From Fictibacillus marinisediminis (GTDB taxonomy: Bacteria; Bacillota; Bacilli; Bacillales; Fictibacillaceae): 64,000 nucleotides of DNA. The stretch spans positions 1,116,001 through 1,180,000 of the forward strand of contig NZ_JAIWJX010000002.1 in the NCBI RefSeq assembly GCF_023149135.1, written 5' to 3'. Of this stretch, positions 41,932-51,615 are shown piece by piece; positions within the stretch are counted from its first letter, which is position 1, and each line of letters starts with the position of its first letter. Position numbers and translations under genes: made by a program. The notes below the pieces were generated by a model. The model saw nothing but the letters and a program-made list of their open reading frames with translations. It was not told where the DNA came from and ran no database searches.

Positions 41932-42525
41932 GATGAAAGGATTTCTTAATAGAAATCCTGCAGCTAAATTGAAAGAGCCAAAGCTTGGAAAGAGAATCCA
42001 AAATTTCTTTCTGAGCTTGAAATCGAACATCTGAGAGAGGGCTACTACAACTCTATGAAAATGCCTTATTTGAGTTCTTTTATTCCACTGGCTGTCTTAT
42101 TGGAGAAGTGGTAAAGCTTAATCGTGCTGATATCAACATTAATACTAATTCTGTCATTGTTCATGGAAAAGGTGATAAGGAAAGAGAAGTGTACTTCAAT
42201 ACTCGTTGTTCCTTATGGTTGAAAAGGTACTTAGACAAACGTAATGATCAAGAACCTTTTTATTTATAACAGAGAGAAGACCAAAAAGAAGAATGAGTAT
42301 TGACCTTATAAGATACATTATAAAACGTATCTCCAGTCGGCAGGGATTAAGAAGAACATACATCCACACCAATTAAGACATAGTTATGCAACCCATATGA
42401 TAGACAACGGAGTACCTATTGAAGTCATTCAAAGTCTAATTGGCCATGAGAAGAGTGAAACCACGAAAATTTATGATCAGCTGAGTGGTAAACTAAGACA
42501 TGATTTCTATACCAAATACTTTTAG
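41932..42525 (+). pseudogene. Tyrosine recombinase/integrase, degenerate
   Basis: Pieces in successive frames read NPAAKLKEPKLGKRI, KFLSELEIEHL, EFFYSTGCLIGEVVKLNRAD, HGKGDKEREVYF, HPHQLRHSYATHMIDNG and LIGHEKSETTKIYDQ. These are the catalytic-domain motifs of XerC/D-like recombinases. The first catalytic Arg (TGCRIGE in relatives) is Leu here (codon CTT at 42096). Frameshifts occur near 41998 and 42259. The N-terminal core-binding domain is missing. HxLR and GHxxxxTTxIY are still intact. Confidence 0.85.
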
Positions 42526-42560
42526 AAAGCGCATTCAATCAGAGCGTGCTTTTCTTATTT
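42526..42560 (+). terminator. Probable terminator after the integrase remnant
   Basis: AAAGCGC / GCGTGCTTT-type stem with T-rich tail. Confidence 0.55.
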
Positions 42561-43028
42561 AATGGAATAAATGATTGAAATATTTTCTTTGTATTGAAAT
42601 AATTGGTACTAAGTTAAAGGGCAGTTTAGTTGAAGAGAGAGGGGGAAATCCTCTCCCTTTTAATTCATATTTGGAAAAAAAGCGAGGTAATTATTTATTG
42701 TTCAAGTTACGGTCTATTTCTTATAACTTGATATCGGTTTTTAAGGCAATCTATTGGGCAGAGACTATTTCAGTCTCTGTCTTTTTTGTGGTCTGAAACC
42801 AGCTAAGTCTGAAGTCTGATATAAAAATCAGGCTTTAGCACAATTTTGAAAGCTTTAGAAAAAAGGTAATATGGAGTCATAACAACAAATACCCTATGGG
42901 GGTACCGCGAAATTTTGCGGTAATACACAAAAAGAGTGCGGTTTTTATCTGTTCAAACTAAGTACAATGGGAGCGTAGTTCACAAGGGTAGTCAATAACC
43001 AAATATCCACATTTTGAAAGTGGAAAAT
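42561..43028. other. Gene-poor stretch with hairpins and two dyads
   Basis: No supported gene. Terminator-like hairpins occur at 42633-42665 (GAGAGGGGGA / TCCTCTCCC then T-run) and 42756-42790 (GCAGAGACT / AGTCTCTGT then T-run). At 42890-42904 TACCC-TATGG-GGGTA is a dyad resembling CsoR/CstR-type operators; at 42903-42922 TACCGC / GCGGTA is a second dyad directly abutting it. Confidence 0.5.
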
Positions 43029-43130
43029 ATGATTTTTGTTCAGGATGTATCAAACGTTTATTCATTGGAGTCGGGAAATTTTTGCCGCGTTAAAGAATAA
43101 CAACATTCAAATCCGAAAAGGCGAATTAAG
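43029..43130 (+). pseudogene. N-terminal fragment of an ABC exporter ATPase (MacB/LolD-like)
   Basis: MIFVQDVSNVYSLESGNFCR and, after a frame change, NIQIRKGEF match the first 35 or so residues of MacB/LolD-type ATPases just before their Walker A. No Walker A follows: the next gene begins at 43143. A promoter and regulatory region belonging to this lost gene may therefore now precede the DJ-1/PfpI gene. Confidence 0.5.
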
Positions 43131-43142
43131 GAGGAATATAAA

Positions 43143-44534
43143 ATGAAAAGGTTAGTAGTACGTTTAGCTGTTTATGTATTGATTTTCGTTGTGTTTGTGG
43201 GGGGGATCGGGTTCTATGGCTTTAATCGTCATCAAAAAGATTTTTACTTTAACGTCCGCCATGAGCCAGTTCCTTCGCTACAAGGAGTGAATATACCTCA
43301 ATACGATCCCAATAAACCTACAGTAGCAGTCGTATTAGCGGATTCAAGTATACCAACCGAAGACTTTGATTTTCTTATTCCCTACGAACTGCTGTCGATG
43401 ACAGATGCTTATAATGTATACGCCGTTGCACCGGACAAAAACGTGAAGTCCTTATCAGGCGGACTGGATGTAATACCACATTACTCTTATAAAGAACTGG
43501 ATAACCTATTAAATAAAAGTCCAGATATTATTGTGGTCCCTTATATGCCCGGAGTAGATGAACAGAAATATCAACCAACTCGCGAATGGATTCAACAACA
43601 TTCCAGCAGTAAAACCTCCACTTTTTTCAGCATTTGTGGTGGGTCACAGAATCTTGCCGATGCAGGTTTATTAAAAGGGAAATCAGCCACCTCACACTGG
43701 CAATTCCTACCCATATTAATGAAGCAATATCCTGATACACATTGGAAAGAGGATGTGAGGTATGTTCACGAAGGAAATACCTTAACTTCAGCAGGTCAAA
43801 GCGCAGGTATCGATGCAGTACTTCACCTTATATCTCAGAAACTAGGAGAACCTGTGGCTGCAAAAATATCCAAGGAAATTAGTTATCCTTCTTACCAATT
43901 CGTTCAAAATCCAAAGGTGGACCACCCTTTTTACGTGGATATAAAATTTGCAACATATTGGCTAAATCTTGGATTCCATTGGAATAAGAAACAAATGGGG
44001 GTACTTCTGTATAAAGATATGGATGAAATAGCTTTATCTTCTATATTTGATTCTTATGGAGACACCGGAACGACACAAGTCTTGACCGTTTCTAGTTCAG
44101 ATGCACCAATAACTACGAAACATCATCTTAATATACTGGCTAGGCATCAAATATCTAATGCTCCAAAATTAGACAAAATGATCATACCAGGTGGCAACGC
44201 AAAATCACTAGCGGCAGCAGATGTAAGACTTTGGCGTGAAAAGGGTAATGCTAAAGAGACCCTCCTTATTCACAGTGATTCACCAAACAGCTATGTATTC
44301 GAAGCACCATTGGAAGACTTAGCTAAACAAGAAGACCTTTTAAGTGCCAAGCATGCTGTAAAACGATTTGAATATCGTGCGAATGGTATCCATCTAGAGG
44401 GCAAACCATTTCCTCTTGAAACATACGGCAATGTACTTCTAATCGGCTTACTAGCATTGTTGGTAACTTTCTGTATTGACAGACGATTCATTATGAAGAA
44501 ACCAATTTTTAAATCGTATAAACAAGCGAGCTAA
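43143..44534 (+). CDS. Membrane-anchored DJ-1/PfpI-family protein
   Basis: A 463-residue protein with an N-terminal membrane helix (about 7-27), a GATase1-like DJ-1/PfpI domain (about 57-240) with the nucleophile elbow FFSICGGSQN placing Cys at residue 165, a second related segment (about 310-420: VLTVSSSDAPITTKHH, DKMIIPGGNAKSL) without an obvious Cys, and a C-terminal helix (about 433-450) with a basic tail. The first domain resembles the amidase-like part of GlxA-type regulators, but no helix-turn-helix is present. Good AAGGAGG before ATG. Substrate unknown; two membrane anchors on a double domain is unusual. Confidence 0.78.
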   Translation: MKRLVVRLAVYVLIFVVFVGGIGFYGFNRHQKDFYFNVRHEPVPSLQGVNIPQYDPNKPTVAVVLADSSIPTEDFDFLIPYELLSMTDAYNVYAVAPDKNVKSLSGGLDVIPHYSYKELDNLLNKSPDIIVVPYMPGVDEQKYQPTREWIQQHSSSKTSTFFSICGGSQNLADAGLLKGKSATSHWQFLPILMKQYPDTHWKEDVRYVHEGNTLTSAGQSAGIDAVLHLISQKLGEPVAAKISKEISYPSYQFVQNPKVDHPFYVDIKFATYWLNLGFHWNKKQMGVLLYKDMDEIALSSIFDSYGDTGTTQVLTVSSSDAPITTKHHLNILARHQISNAPKLDKMIIPGGNAKSLAAADVRLWREKGNAKETLLIHSDSPNSYVFEAPLEDLAKQEDLLSAKHAVKRFEYRANGIHLEGKPFPLETYGNVLLIGLLALLVTFCIDRRFIMKKPIFKSYKQAS

Positions 44535-44934
44535 TCACTACCGCCTTCGGGCAGATACAGTTTGTGATGAATTGTAGTCAAACTGGGCAAGAGTTTTTAG
44601 ATTGAGCTGCCGTTATGGCAGCTTTTATTATTGGATGTCAAAATTAGGTATTGCTTTAGGACGTACCATAAAAGATGTTTTCATATTGGCATTTTAACCC
44701 GTCCGTTAAAAATCCTTAAATAAAGTTTACATTCTATATAAATCATTCGTTTATGCATATTGATATCAACGATGTATGGGGATTTTGACGTGTTCTATAT
44801 AAAAATTGTCTATTGGAGGAATGTTATAATGTTCACCGTATGCTCCGTGGCCTATAAGCAATTTCCCTTGTGTTTATTTAAAATAATTTCCTGAACCGTA
44901 AATTACGACCTAAAATTTAGAGGAGGAAGCATTT
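44535..44934. other. Intergenic region
   Basis: A terminator hairpin AGCTGCC / GGCAGCT with T-rich tail lies at 44603-44628. An extended -10 (TGTTATAAT) at 44821-44829 could be the promoter of the next gene. No coding frame seen. Confidence 0.5.
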
Positions 44935-46590
44935 ATGAAACGATTGGGGTTTTATTTTCTACTATCATCATTTGTTCTCAGCCTTTTCACAGGGGTTTCC
45001 GCACCCAAATCAGCGGACGCAGCAGAAACGGCTAAACCAGGAAAAATCCTTGGAGATTATGCCGGAGTAGTACGTGAAACCACTCCCCGCTCCGATGGAA
45101 TCTACCATATTGATACACCCCGTTCCATCGAAAAGATGAAGGAATTACATATTAACACTTATTATTATCTGATTTGGGACGAGAATACAGATTGGGATGA
45201 TTTGAGAAACGAATTTTTGCCTGCTGCCAAAAAAGCCGGGATTGATGTGGTCGTCTATGTTGTCCCCCCAACTGAATCAACCGGTGAACGGAAATCCTAT
45301 CCTTATACGACAGATTACCTTGCCTGGTCCAGAGAAATAGCAAAACTGTCTATTCAATATCCGAATGTAATCGGCTGGGCAATCGATGATTTTAATCATA
45401 ACCTAAATAAATTCACCCCAGAATATATGGACCAAATGAAGAAAACGTCCGAAGCAATTAATCCTGATCTGTTTTTTTCTCCTCTCATGTATACCGATTC
45501 ATTAAATGAATCTTTTCTTCAGACACGGGGAGCATATATCGATGGCGTCATCCTTGCTTTCAGGGATGGAATATACCGGAATACCCAGGTATATGCGTCC
45601 GAACAGGAACAAATTGACAGCGCTTATAGTTTACTTAGCAAATATAACTTACCGTTGTATTGGATGATTTATGCCTCTCAATTATCCAAAACTCCTGCCA
45701 ATCCTTCGGCAGACTATGTAAGAAAAGTGACCCAAATCGCCTTGGAGAACATGAAGAAGGGAAAAATCGAAGGGACTATCTCCTACGTCCTCAAAAAGAA
45801 CTTTGAACCAGAACCAACCGACGATAAGGCATATGACGACACAGGCTATTTAAACTTTTTTATCGGCAGTGGCGTCCCAAGCTCAGCTGGCAATTACGCA
45901 CAAGCTACTCAAAGAGTACGTGTGAATAAAGCCGACAACTATTCGTTAACGTTCCAGACGATGAACCTTGGAGCAGACGTATCTGGTTACCATAAAAAAC
46001 AGTTGCTGATTGATGGAAAAGTGGTCTGGGAACAGGATACGGCTGAAATTGTTCCCGACCTCCTTTGGAAACCCGTTACTGTAGACCTTAAACCCTATCT
46101 TGCCGGCAAATCCTGGGCTGATGTATCGTTCCGTTTTTATGAGAATAAGGGAGTAAATAACTTCTGGACGTACGCAGGTTTTGATGCACTGCAGCCTGTT
46201 GGTTTTACGGTGAATAACGCAAACTTTGCCGATAACAGCAGCTGGAATGTCTCATCTAATTATTCCGGAATCATCGGAGAAATTTTGCAATATGATGAAC
46301 AGAGACGTGAGCGTGCTTATAATCATATAAAGGTTTCCTACGCGACATATGAATTGTATTCTTCCATTTACACCTCAAATGTTGAAGCTGCGACAAAAAG
46401 CAGCCTCCTTAAAAAGGCAGCTGATATTATGACCTACCACTTTGAAGAGCAAAATGACAGGGCCATTCAGGGTCTTAACAGTTTACAAAACCAGATTGCT
46501 TCGTTAAAAGGAAAGGAAATATCTGATGATCAGGCTGAAACCTGGGACGCCTTGATTAAGGAGCTAAAGGAATATTATTCTGCTGTATAA
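44935..46590 (+). CDS. Secreted glycoside-hydrolase-like protein
   Basis: A 551-residue protein with a signal peptide (about 1-30, ending KSADAAE). Residues about 35-300 look like a TIM barrel: FLPAAKKAGIDVVVYVVPP, VIGWAIDDFNHN with a paired acidic DD at a strand end, FFSPLMYTDS, GVILAFRDGIY and LPLYWMIYA. A beta-sandwich-like part follows (about 320-430, with SLTFQTMNLGADVSG and WKPVTVDLKPYL), then a helical C-terminus. This suggests a carbohydrate-active enzyme plus a binding module, but the family is not recognised and the substrate is unknown. AGAGGAGG precedes ATG. Confidence 0.7.
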   Translation: MKRLGFYFLLSSFVLSLFTGVSAPKSADAAETAKPGKILGDYAGVVRETTPRSDGIYHIDTPRSIEKMKELHINTYYYLIWDENTDWDDLRNEFLPAAKKAGIDVVVYVVPPTESTGERKSYPYTTDYLAWSREIAKLSIQYPNVIGWAIDDFNHNLNKFTPEYMDQMKKTSEAINPDLFFSPLMYTDSLNESFLQTRGAYIDGVILAFRDGIYRNTQVYASEQEQIDSAYSLLSKYNLPLYWMIYASQLSKTPANPSADYVRKVTQIALENMKKGKIEGTISYVLKKNFEPEPTDDKAYDDTGYLNFFIGSGVPSSAGNYAQATQRVRVNKADNYSLTFQTMNLGADVSGYHKKQLLIDGKVVWEQDTAEIVPDLLWKPVTVDLKPYLAGKSWADVSFRFYENKGVNNFWTYAGFDALQPVGFTVNNANFADNSSWNVSSNYSGIIGEILQYDEQRRERAYNHIKVSYATYELYSSIYTSNVEAATKSSLLKKAADIMTYHFEEQNDRAIQGLNSLQNQIASLKGKEISDDQAETWDALIKELKEYYSAV

Positions 46591-46795
46591 AGTCTCATCT
46601 GAAAAGTTATGACGAGATCGAAGCGGTGTTTTGGATGGCAATAGAGGATATTATAATTCATGCAACACATTGAGCTGATGGCCGGTACTTCACTGGGGAT
46701 CGGCTTTTTACTGTATTTCCTTACCAAGAAGTATTTTTAGTCATATAGAGCATTGCATTTTGGAAGTTGAAAAATTCTTGGCATACAACCGTATT
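46591..46795. other. Intergenic debris
   Basis: A 26-codon frame at 46660-46740 (GTSLGIGFLLYFLTKKYF) looks like the last helix of a lost membrane protein. No ribosome binding site at a good distance. Confidence 0.35.
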
Positions 46796-46960
46796 AGCTG
46801 ATATGTATCTGCGAATTTATTTTGAGAAAAGTGGTTTGTCAAAAGATGAAGTTTTCCAATGGGCTCCAATCATAGCAGGGGCAAGATTGTCTGAAAACGT
46901 ATCATCAGAATAATCTGAACGTCTGATGGAAATAGTCAATCATTACTATTCTTTATAACT
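46796..46960 (+). pseudogene. C-terminal scrap, possibly phosphotransferase-like
   Basis: YLRIYFEKSGLSKDEVFQW, then PIIAGARLSENVSSE, a stop, and ERLMEIVNHY resembles the C-terminal helices of APH-like kinases (W-x-P-x-x-AAARLxENxxxE). No catalytic part remains. Confidence 0.35.
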
Positions 46961-47025
46961 ATCGATTAATCCACAAAAGGGTGCGTTTGCGCAAAAACCC
47001 CTCAGCAATGAAGATGAAGATCCTT

Positions 47026-47120
47026 CTTCAACGATCGGGTGCTTTACGAAAAAAAGCCCGATTTCTTAAGATTAATGCCAAGAAATTGGGCTTTTTAATA
47101 GTGGAATTTCCTTAACGGTG
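47026..47120. repeat. Terminator-like intergenic repeat, copy A
   Basis: CTTCAACGATCGGG is followed by a hairpin AAAGCCCGATTTCTT / AAGAAATTGGGCTTT (about 47053-47098) and then TTTAATAGTGGAATTTCCTT. The 3' half recurs at 53689-53728, and the 5' half at 51401-51414. Confidence 0.6.
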
Positions 47121-47412
47121 TAAATATGTGATTCCTGATGCTACCACTAAATGATCGTATATTTAGATATCATTTTTTGTTAGTCATTTGTTTTATAAAA
47201 AAGGGTTTTTCTTCCTTTAAATTTTGCAACAATTATGATCCATCATAGTGATGGTCGTGTAAATATATATTGATAAAAATGAGAAACTATGGTAAATTTA
47301 TATAGATATACCGTGAATGGATTTTTGTATAAATTATTCCCTATTTTAATTATACATCATAAAATCCTTTTCAGTCAACCCCTATTTTTATTTTTTTAAA
47401 GGAGTGTTTGAT

Positions 47413-49749
47413 ATGAGCATGGAACTTCGCCAGGAGCAAGAACGAGTAAACAGCGTAATGGAGACAATTACAGAGCAAATCAATAGATTGGAGGGCGAAA
47501 CTTCCAGGCGTCGGATGGAAGTTGTGAATATCCGCAAACACTTTTGGGATGAAGTAAAGGTTAATATTGATACCTTCGACGATTATCTTGAGACGATCAT
47601 CGGCTTGAGACAAGAGGCTCAAGCTCTGTCCGTAAGCCAAAGCACCCATAGACATGCATCTAAGAGATTATCTGCGCTGCGGCGTATGCAAGAGGTGCCT
47701 TATTTTGGCCGAATCGATTTCATTGAAGAAGGAACTTCAACTGCGGAACGAATCTATATCGGCATCTCTACGCTCACGGATACAAGCGGAGAAAATTTCC
47801 TTATTTACGACTGGAGGGCTCCGGTCTCGAGTGTCTACTACGACTACCAGCCTGGTCCCGCCAAGTATGCTACACCTGGAGGTGCCATCCATGGCATACT
47901 GAAGAAAAAGTGGCAATATCTCATCCGCGGCGGCATTATCCAATCTATGTTCGATACCAGTCTCACTATTGGTGACGAGATTTTACAGCAGGTGCTTGGT
48001 AAAGGTACTGACAAACATATGCACAATATAGTAGCCACCATTCAACAGGAGCAAAACCGGATCATCCGGCACGATCGCGGGCGGATGCTCATTGTACACG
48101 GCGCTGCCGGCAGCGGTAAGACATCGGCTGCCCTGCAGCGGATTGCTTATTTACTCTATAAATATCGAGATATGCTGAATGCCGATCAAATCATTCTTTT
48201 TTCGCCTAATTCGATGTTTAATAGTTACGTTTCCAATGTGTTGCCAGAACTCGGCGAAGAGAATATGCAGCAGGTCACATTCCAGGAATACTTGCATCAT
48301 AGGCTGAAAAGTGAGTTTCAAGTTGAGAAGCCTTACGATCAATTGGAATATGTTTTGACTGCAGTGGATAATCCATTATACGGAACAAGGATTGCGAGCA
48401 TCCGATTCAAGGCTGCCACCCGTTTTTTTGAGGCGATCAAATCATACAGAGAGTCACTGGAATTATCCGGAATGGTATTCAAAGGGATTATCTTCAGAGG
48501 AAAGACAATTGTTACTGCTAAACAAATCGCGGAAAAGTTTTATAGCAGCGGCACCTCGCTTCGCTTTCATAGCAGGCTTGAAAAATTGAAGGATTGGCTA
48601 ATTAAGCAAATAGATGAAGCCGAGAAGCTTGAACGGACTAAGCCATGGGTACAGGAGGAAGTCGAACTGCTTAGCAATGAGGATTATCATAAGGCATATA
48701 CCTACTTAGCTGAAAAACGCGGCTTTAAAGGAGAGTCAATTCATGATTATGAAATCGAGCCTGAAGCGTTAGCCCGCTTGATAGTTCGCCAGAAGTTAAA
48801 GCCGTTGCGAAAACGGATCAAGGCATTTCGTTTCGTCAACATTAAGGAAATATACAAGCAGTTTTTTACCGATCCCATCCAGATCAAACAGTGGATGGAC
48901 CGGGAAGCACCCGAGGAGTGGCCGGATATTTGCCTATCGACTGTGAAAATGCTGGACGAAGGTAAACTATTTTACGAAGATGCTACTCCGTTTTTACTAA
49001 TGAAAGAGCTGATTCAAGGCTTTCAGACGAACAGCTCAATCAAACATATAATTGTAGACGAGGCGCAAGATTATTCTCCGTTTCAATTCGAGTTTTTGAA
49101 ACGTTTGTTTCCTTCGGCAAGAATGACCGTGCTCGGTGACTTTAACCAAGCAATATTCGCCCATGCCAGCGAAATGGTCGATTTCCACACGCTTACTGGC
49201 TTATACGGTCCGGATGAAACAGCTGCGATCAACTTGACCCGCAGCTACAGATCCACAAGACCGATCGTCGAATTTACACGCGGACTCGTACCAGACGGCG
49301 AACGGATTACCGCTTTTGAACGCGATGGCGAGCGGCCTATATTGACGCAACTGTCCAATCGTGCTGAATTGCATCGCTCCATAGCTTCCAAAGTTGCAGA
49401 CTTACGGAAACGGCAGTATAGCACAATAGCGGTTATATGCAAATCTGCAGTGGAAAGCACCACTGCATACGATTCCTTGAGAGGCATCGAAGAAATTAAG
49501 CTCGTGAAGAGTGGATCGATTGAATACGAGCAAGGCGTTGTCGTCATACCGGCGTATTTGGCCAAAGGTATTGAATTCGACGCGGTTATTATTTACGACG
49601 CATCAGCGGAAATATACGGAGATGAGAGCCTGCGTAGATTGTTTTATACTGCCTGCACACGGGCTATGCATCACTTGCAACTATACAGTGTAGGCGAACC
49701 GAGCCCCTTTTTGCGCGAGGTTGCGCCGGAAATGTGGTTTTGTCATTAA
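47413..49749 (+). CDS. helD: HelD-like RNA polymerase recycling ATPase (UvrD/Rep superfamily)
   Basis: A 778-residue superfamily 1 helicase-fold protein of the HelD type, which uses ATP to clear RNA polymerase from DNA. The N-terminus is a long charged coiled coil (about 1-90) that in HelD reaches into the polymerase secondary channel. Walker A HGAAGSGKT is at about 229-237; Walker B is IIVDEAQDYSPFQF; motifs LTRSYRSTRPI and the C-terminal ACTRAMHHL are present. The family hallmark FLIYDWRAPVSSVYYDYQPGPA is intact. The ATG at 47413 has AAAGGAG eight bases upstream. It is the second-largest gene of the accessory region's surroundings and appears complete. Confidence 0.93.
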   Translation: MSMELRQEQERVNSVMETITEQINRLEGETSRRRMEVVNIRKHFWDEVKVNIDTFDDYLETIIGLRQEAQALSVSQSTHRHASKRLSALRRMQEVPYFGRIDFIEEGTSTAERIYIGISTLTDTSGENFLIYDWRAPVSSVYYDYQPGPAKYATPGGAIHGILKKKWQYLIRGGIIQSMFDTSLTIGDEILQQVLGKGTDKHMHNIVATIQQEQNRIIRHDRGRMLIVHGAAGSGKTSAALQRIAYLLYKYRDMLNADQIILFSPNSMFNSYVSNVLPELGEENMQQVTFQEYLHHRLKSEFQVEKPYDQLEYVLTAVDNPLYGTRIASIRFKAATRFFEAIKSYRESLELSGMVFKGIIFRGKTIVTAKQIAEKFYSSGTSLRFHSRLEKLKDWLIKQIDEAEKLERTKPWVQEEVELLSNEDYHKAYTYLAEKRGFKGESIHDYEIEPEALARLIVRQKLKPLRKRIKAFRFVNIKEIYKQFFTDPIQIKQWMDREAPEEWPDICLSTVKMLDEGKLFYEDATPFLLMKELIQGFQTNSSIKHIIVDEAQDYSPFQFEFLKRLFPSARMTVLGDFNQAIFAHASEMVDFHTLTGLYGPDETAAINLTRSYRSTRPIVEFTRGLVPDGERITAFERDGERPILTQLSNRAELHRSIASKVADLRKRQYSTIAVICKSAVESTTAYDSLRGIEEIKLVKSGSIEYEQGVVVIPAYLAKGIEFDAVIIYDASAEIYGDESLRRLFYTACTRAMHHLQLYSVGEPSPFLREVAPEMWFCH

Positions 49750-49885
49750 TAAAATTGAAAAATCCAAATGATAAGCAGAATTTCGTCTCCTGTCATAATG
49801 ATTTGAAACCAGAAAATATTCTTTTTGAATCCTTTCATTAACATAACCTGAAGACTGAAATTTTAGAAAAGGAGATGAATTCCGT

Positions 49886-51361
49886 ATGTCAGCAAAAACA
49901 GAAAATAACAATGAGGCATTTTCCATTAAAACCATCATAGGACCACTACTAGCTGTCATTGTTGGTATGATAATGGTAATTCTTGATAGTACGGCGATGA
50001 ATGTTGCGCTTCCTGGAATAGTGGAAGATTTTAAATCTGATGTTTCGACCATGCAATGGTCCATTACAGGTTATACGCTTGCATTAGCAGCTGTCATTCC
50101 TTTAGCTGGTTGGATGACGGACCGATTTGGGGCAAAAAAGATATTTTTAATTACGATCGCCTTGTTTACGCTTGGTTCTGTTCTATGTTCTGTTGCACAA
50201 AACCCTGAACAGCTAATCATCTATCGGGTTATTCAAGGGCTGGGCGGAGGAATGGTTGCTCCAATAGGAATGGCCATGGTTTTTCGACTTGCTCCTCCGG
50301 ATAAAATGGGGGCCGTAATGGGAACACTTGGGGTTCCAATGCTATTGGCACCTGCACTAGGGCCTGTTTTAGCAGGATATCTTGTAGAATACGTTACTTG
50401 GCACTGGATTTTCCTTATTAATTTGCCAATCGGTATAATTGCACTATTGGTTGGAATGAAATTTTTGCCGAAAGTTGAACGTAAGACCGTTCCATCGCTT
50501 GATTTTTTAGGAATCATATTAGCACCTATCGCATTCGCGATGCTAGCCTATGGAGTGAGTGGAGGGGGTAAAAGCTGGTCTTCAACAGAAACTCTTACCG
50601 GATTAATTGTAGGTGGAGTTGCTCTCATTATTTTCATTTTCGTTGAACTTCGTCAAAAGCAGCCTTTATTGGAGCTGAGAGTTTTTGGATCATCTGACTT
50701 TAGAAAAGGGATTGTGATTGCATGGTTGTCTCAAATCGCTTTATTTGGGGTTATGATTATTGTCCCGTTATTTTTACAAACAGTTAGAGGTTACGGTGCT
50801 TTAGATACTGGTTTAATTCTACTTCCACAAGCTCTAGCGTCAGGTGTTATAATGCCGATCGGCGGGCGTTTATATGATAAAATAGGCGCTCGTCCTTTAG
50901 CCATAACAGGCTTGTCTATTATTACTGGAGCTCTATTTATGCTTTCACGAATTTCTATGGATACTACTACTGGATTTATCATTACATGTTTAGTGATGAT
51001 GGGAGCAGGAATGGGTCTATCCATGATGGCGATTAATACACATGTTCTTCAATCTGCTCCAAGGCATCTTGTTAGTCGTGTCACACCATTAACAACAGCA
51101 GCTCAACAAGTAATGGTTTCATTTGCGGTAGCAGGTATGACTGGGTTCCTAACGTCAAGAATCACTGATCATATGACAGAAACAGCTAATCCAATTGAAG
51201 CAGCCGTTGCTGCCTATGGTGACACATTCCTTCTAGCTGCAGGGATTGTATTAGCTGGGGCACTTCTAGGAACAATCCTTCGTAGACCAAAACAACAGCC
51301 GGCACATGCACCAGATGATGAAACAAAAGACGCGAATGCTGCAATGATGGCAGGACATTAA
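49886..51361 (+). CDS. MFS drug exporter, DHA2 family (14 helices)
   Basis: A 491-residue proton-coupled exporter of the EmrB/QacA group. Motif D1 (LDSTAMNVALPGI) is in helix 1, motif A (GWMTDRFGAKK) in loop 2-3 and motif C (GVPMLLAPALGPVLAGYL) in helix 5; HWIFLINLPIG is typical of the family. The tail is polar and acidic. AAAAGGAG precedes ATG. No TetR- or MarR-type regulator is adjacent. Substrate unknown. Confidence 0.9.
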   Translation: MSAKTENNNEAFSIKTIIGPLLAVIVGMIMVILDSTAMNVALPGIVEDFKSDVSTMQWSITGYTLALAAVIPLAGWMTDRFGAKKIFLITIALFTLGSVLCSVAQNPEQLIIYRVIQGLGGGMVAPIGMAMVFRLAPPDKMGAVMGTLGVPMLLAPALGPVLAGYLVEYVTWHWIFLINLPIGIIALLVGMKFLPKVERKTVPSLDFLGIILAPIAFAMLAYGVSGGGKSWSSTETLTGLIVGGVALIIFIFVELRQKQPLLELRVFGSSDFRKGIVIAWLSQIALFGVMIIVPLFLQTVRGYGALDTGLILLPQALASGVIMPIGGRLYDKIGARPLAITGLSIITGALFMLSRISMDTTTGFIITCLVMMGAGMGLSMMAINTHVLQSAPRHLVSRVTPLTTAAQQVMVSFAVAGMTGFLTSRITDHMTETANPIEAAVAAYGDTFLLAAGIVLAGALLGTILRRPKQQPAHAPDDETKDANAAMMAGH

Positions 51362-51402
51362 AAAAGAAAACGGATGATCTTTTCTATATAATAAGTTGAT
51401 CT

Positions 51403-51469
51403 TCAACAATCGGGCGCTTTTAAGGAATAAAGATTAGCGCTCATTTTCTTTTAAGGGCCAGATTGTTGA
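51403..51469. repeat. CAATCGGGC / GATTGTTG inverted repeat, full copy
   Basis: TCAACAATC (51403-51411) pairs with GATTGTTGA (51461-51469); the interior carries GGGCGCTTTT and AGCGCTC. It sits 40 bases past the MFS stop and may act as a terminator. Confidence 0.65.
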
Positions 51470-51615
51470 TGATATGTTAATAAATTCGAAGTTTATCAGA
51501 GGGTGCTTTTTTTTCATTATTCAAAAAAGTAATTGTCAGGGAAGTAGTGCTGCCTTGGAACAGTAGGGGAAATTCACATATATTTTTGATTCACGATGAT
51601 AGGGGGAATATACCT

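Noticed and set aside
42575..42796. Plus-strand 73-codon frame
   Set aside because: It runs through two terminator-like hairpins and has no ribosome binding site.
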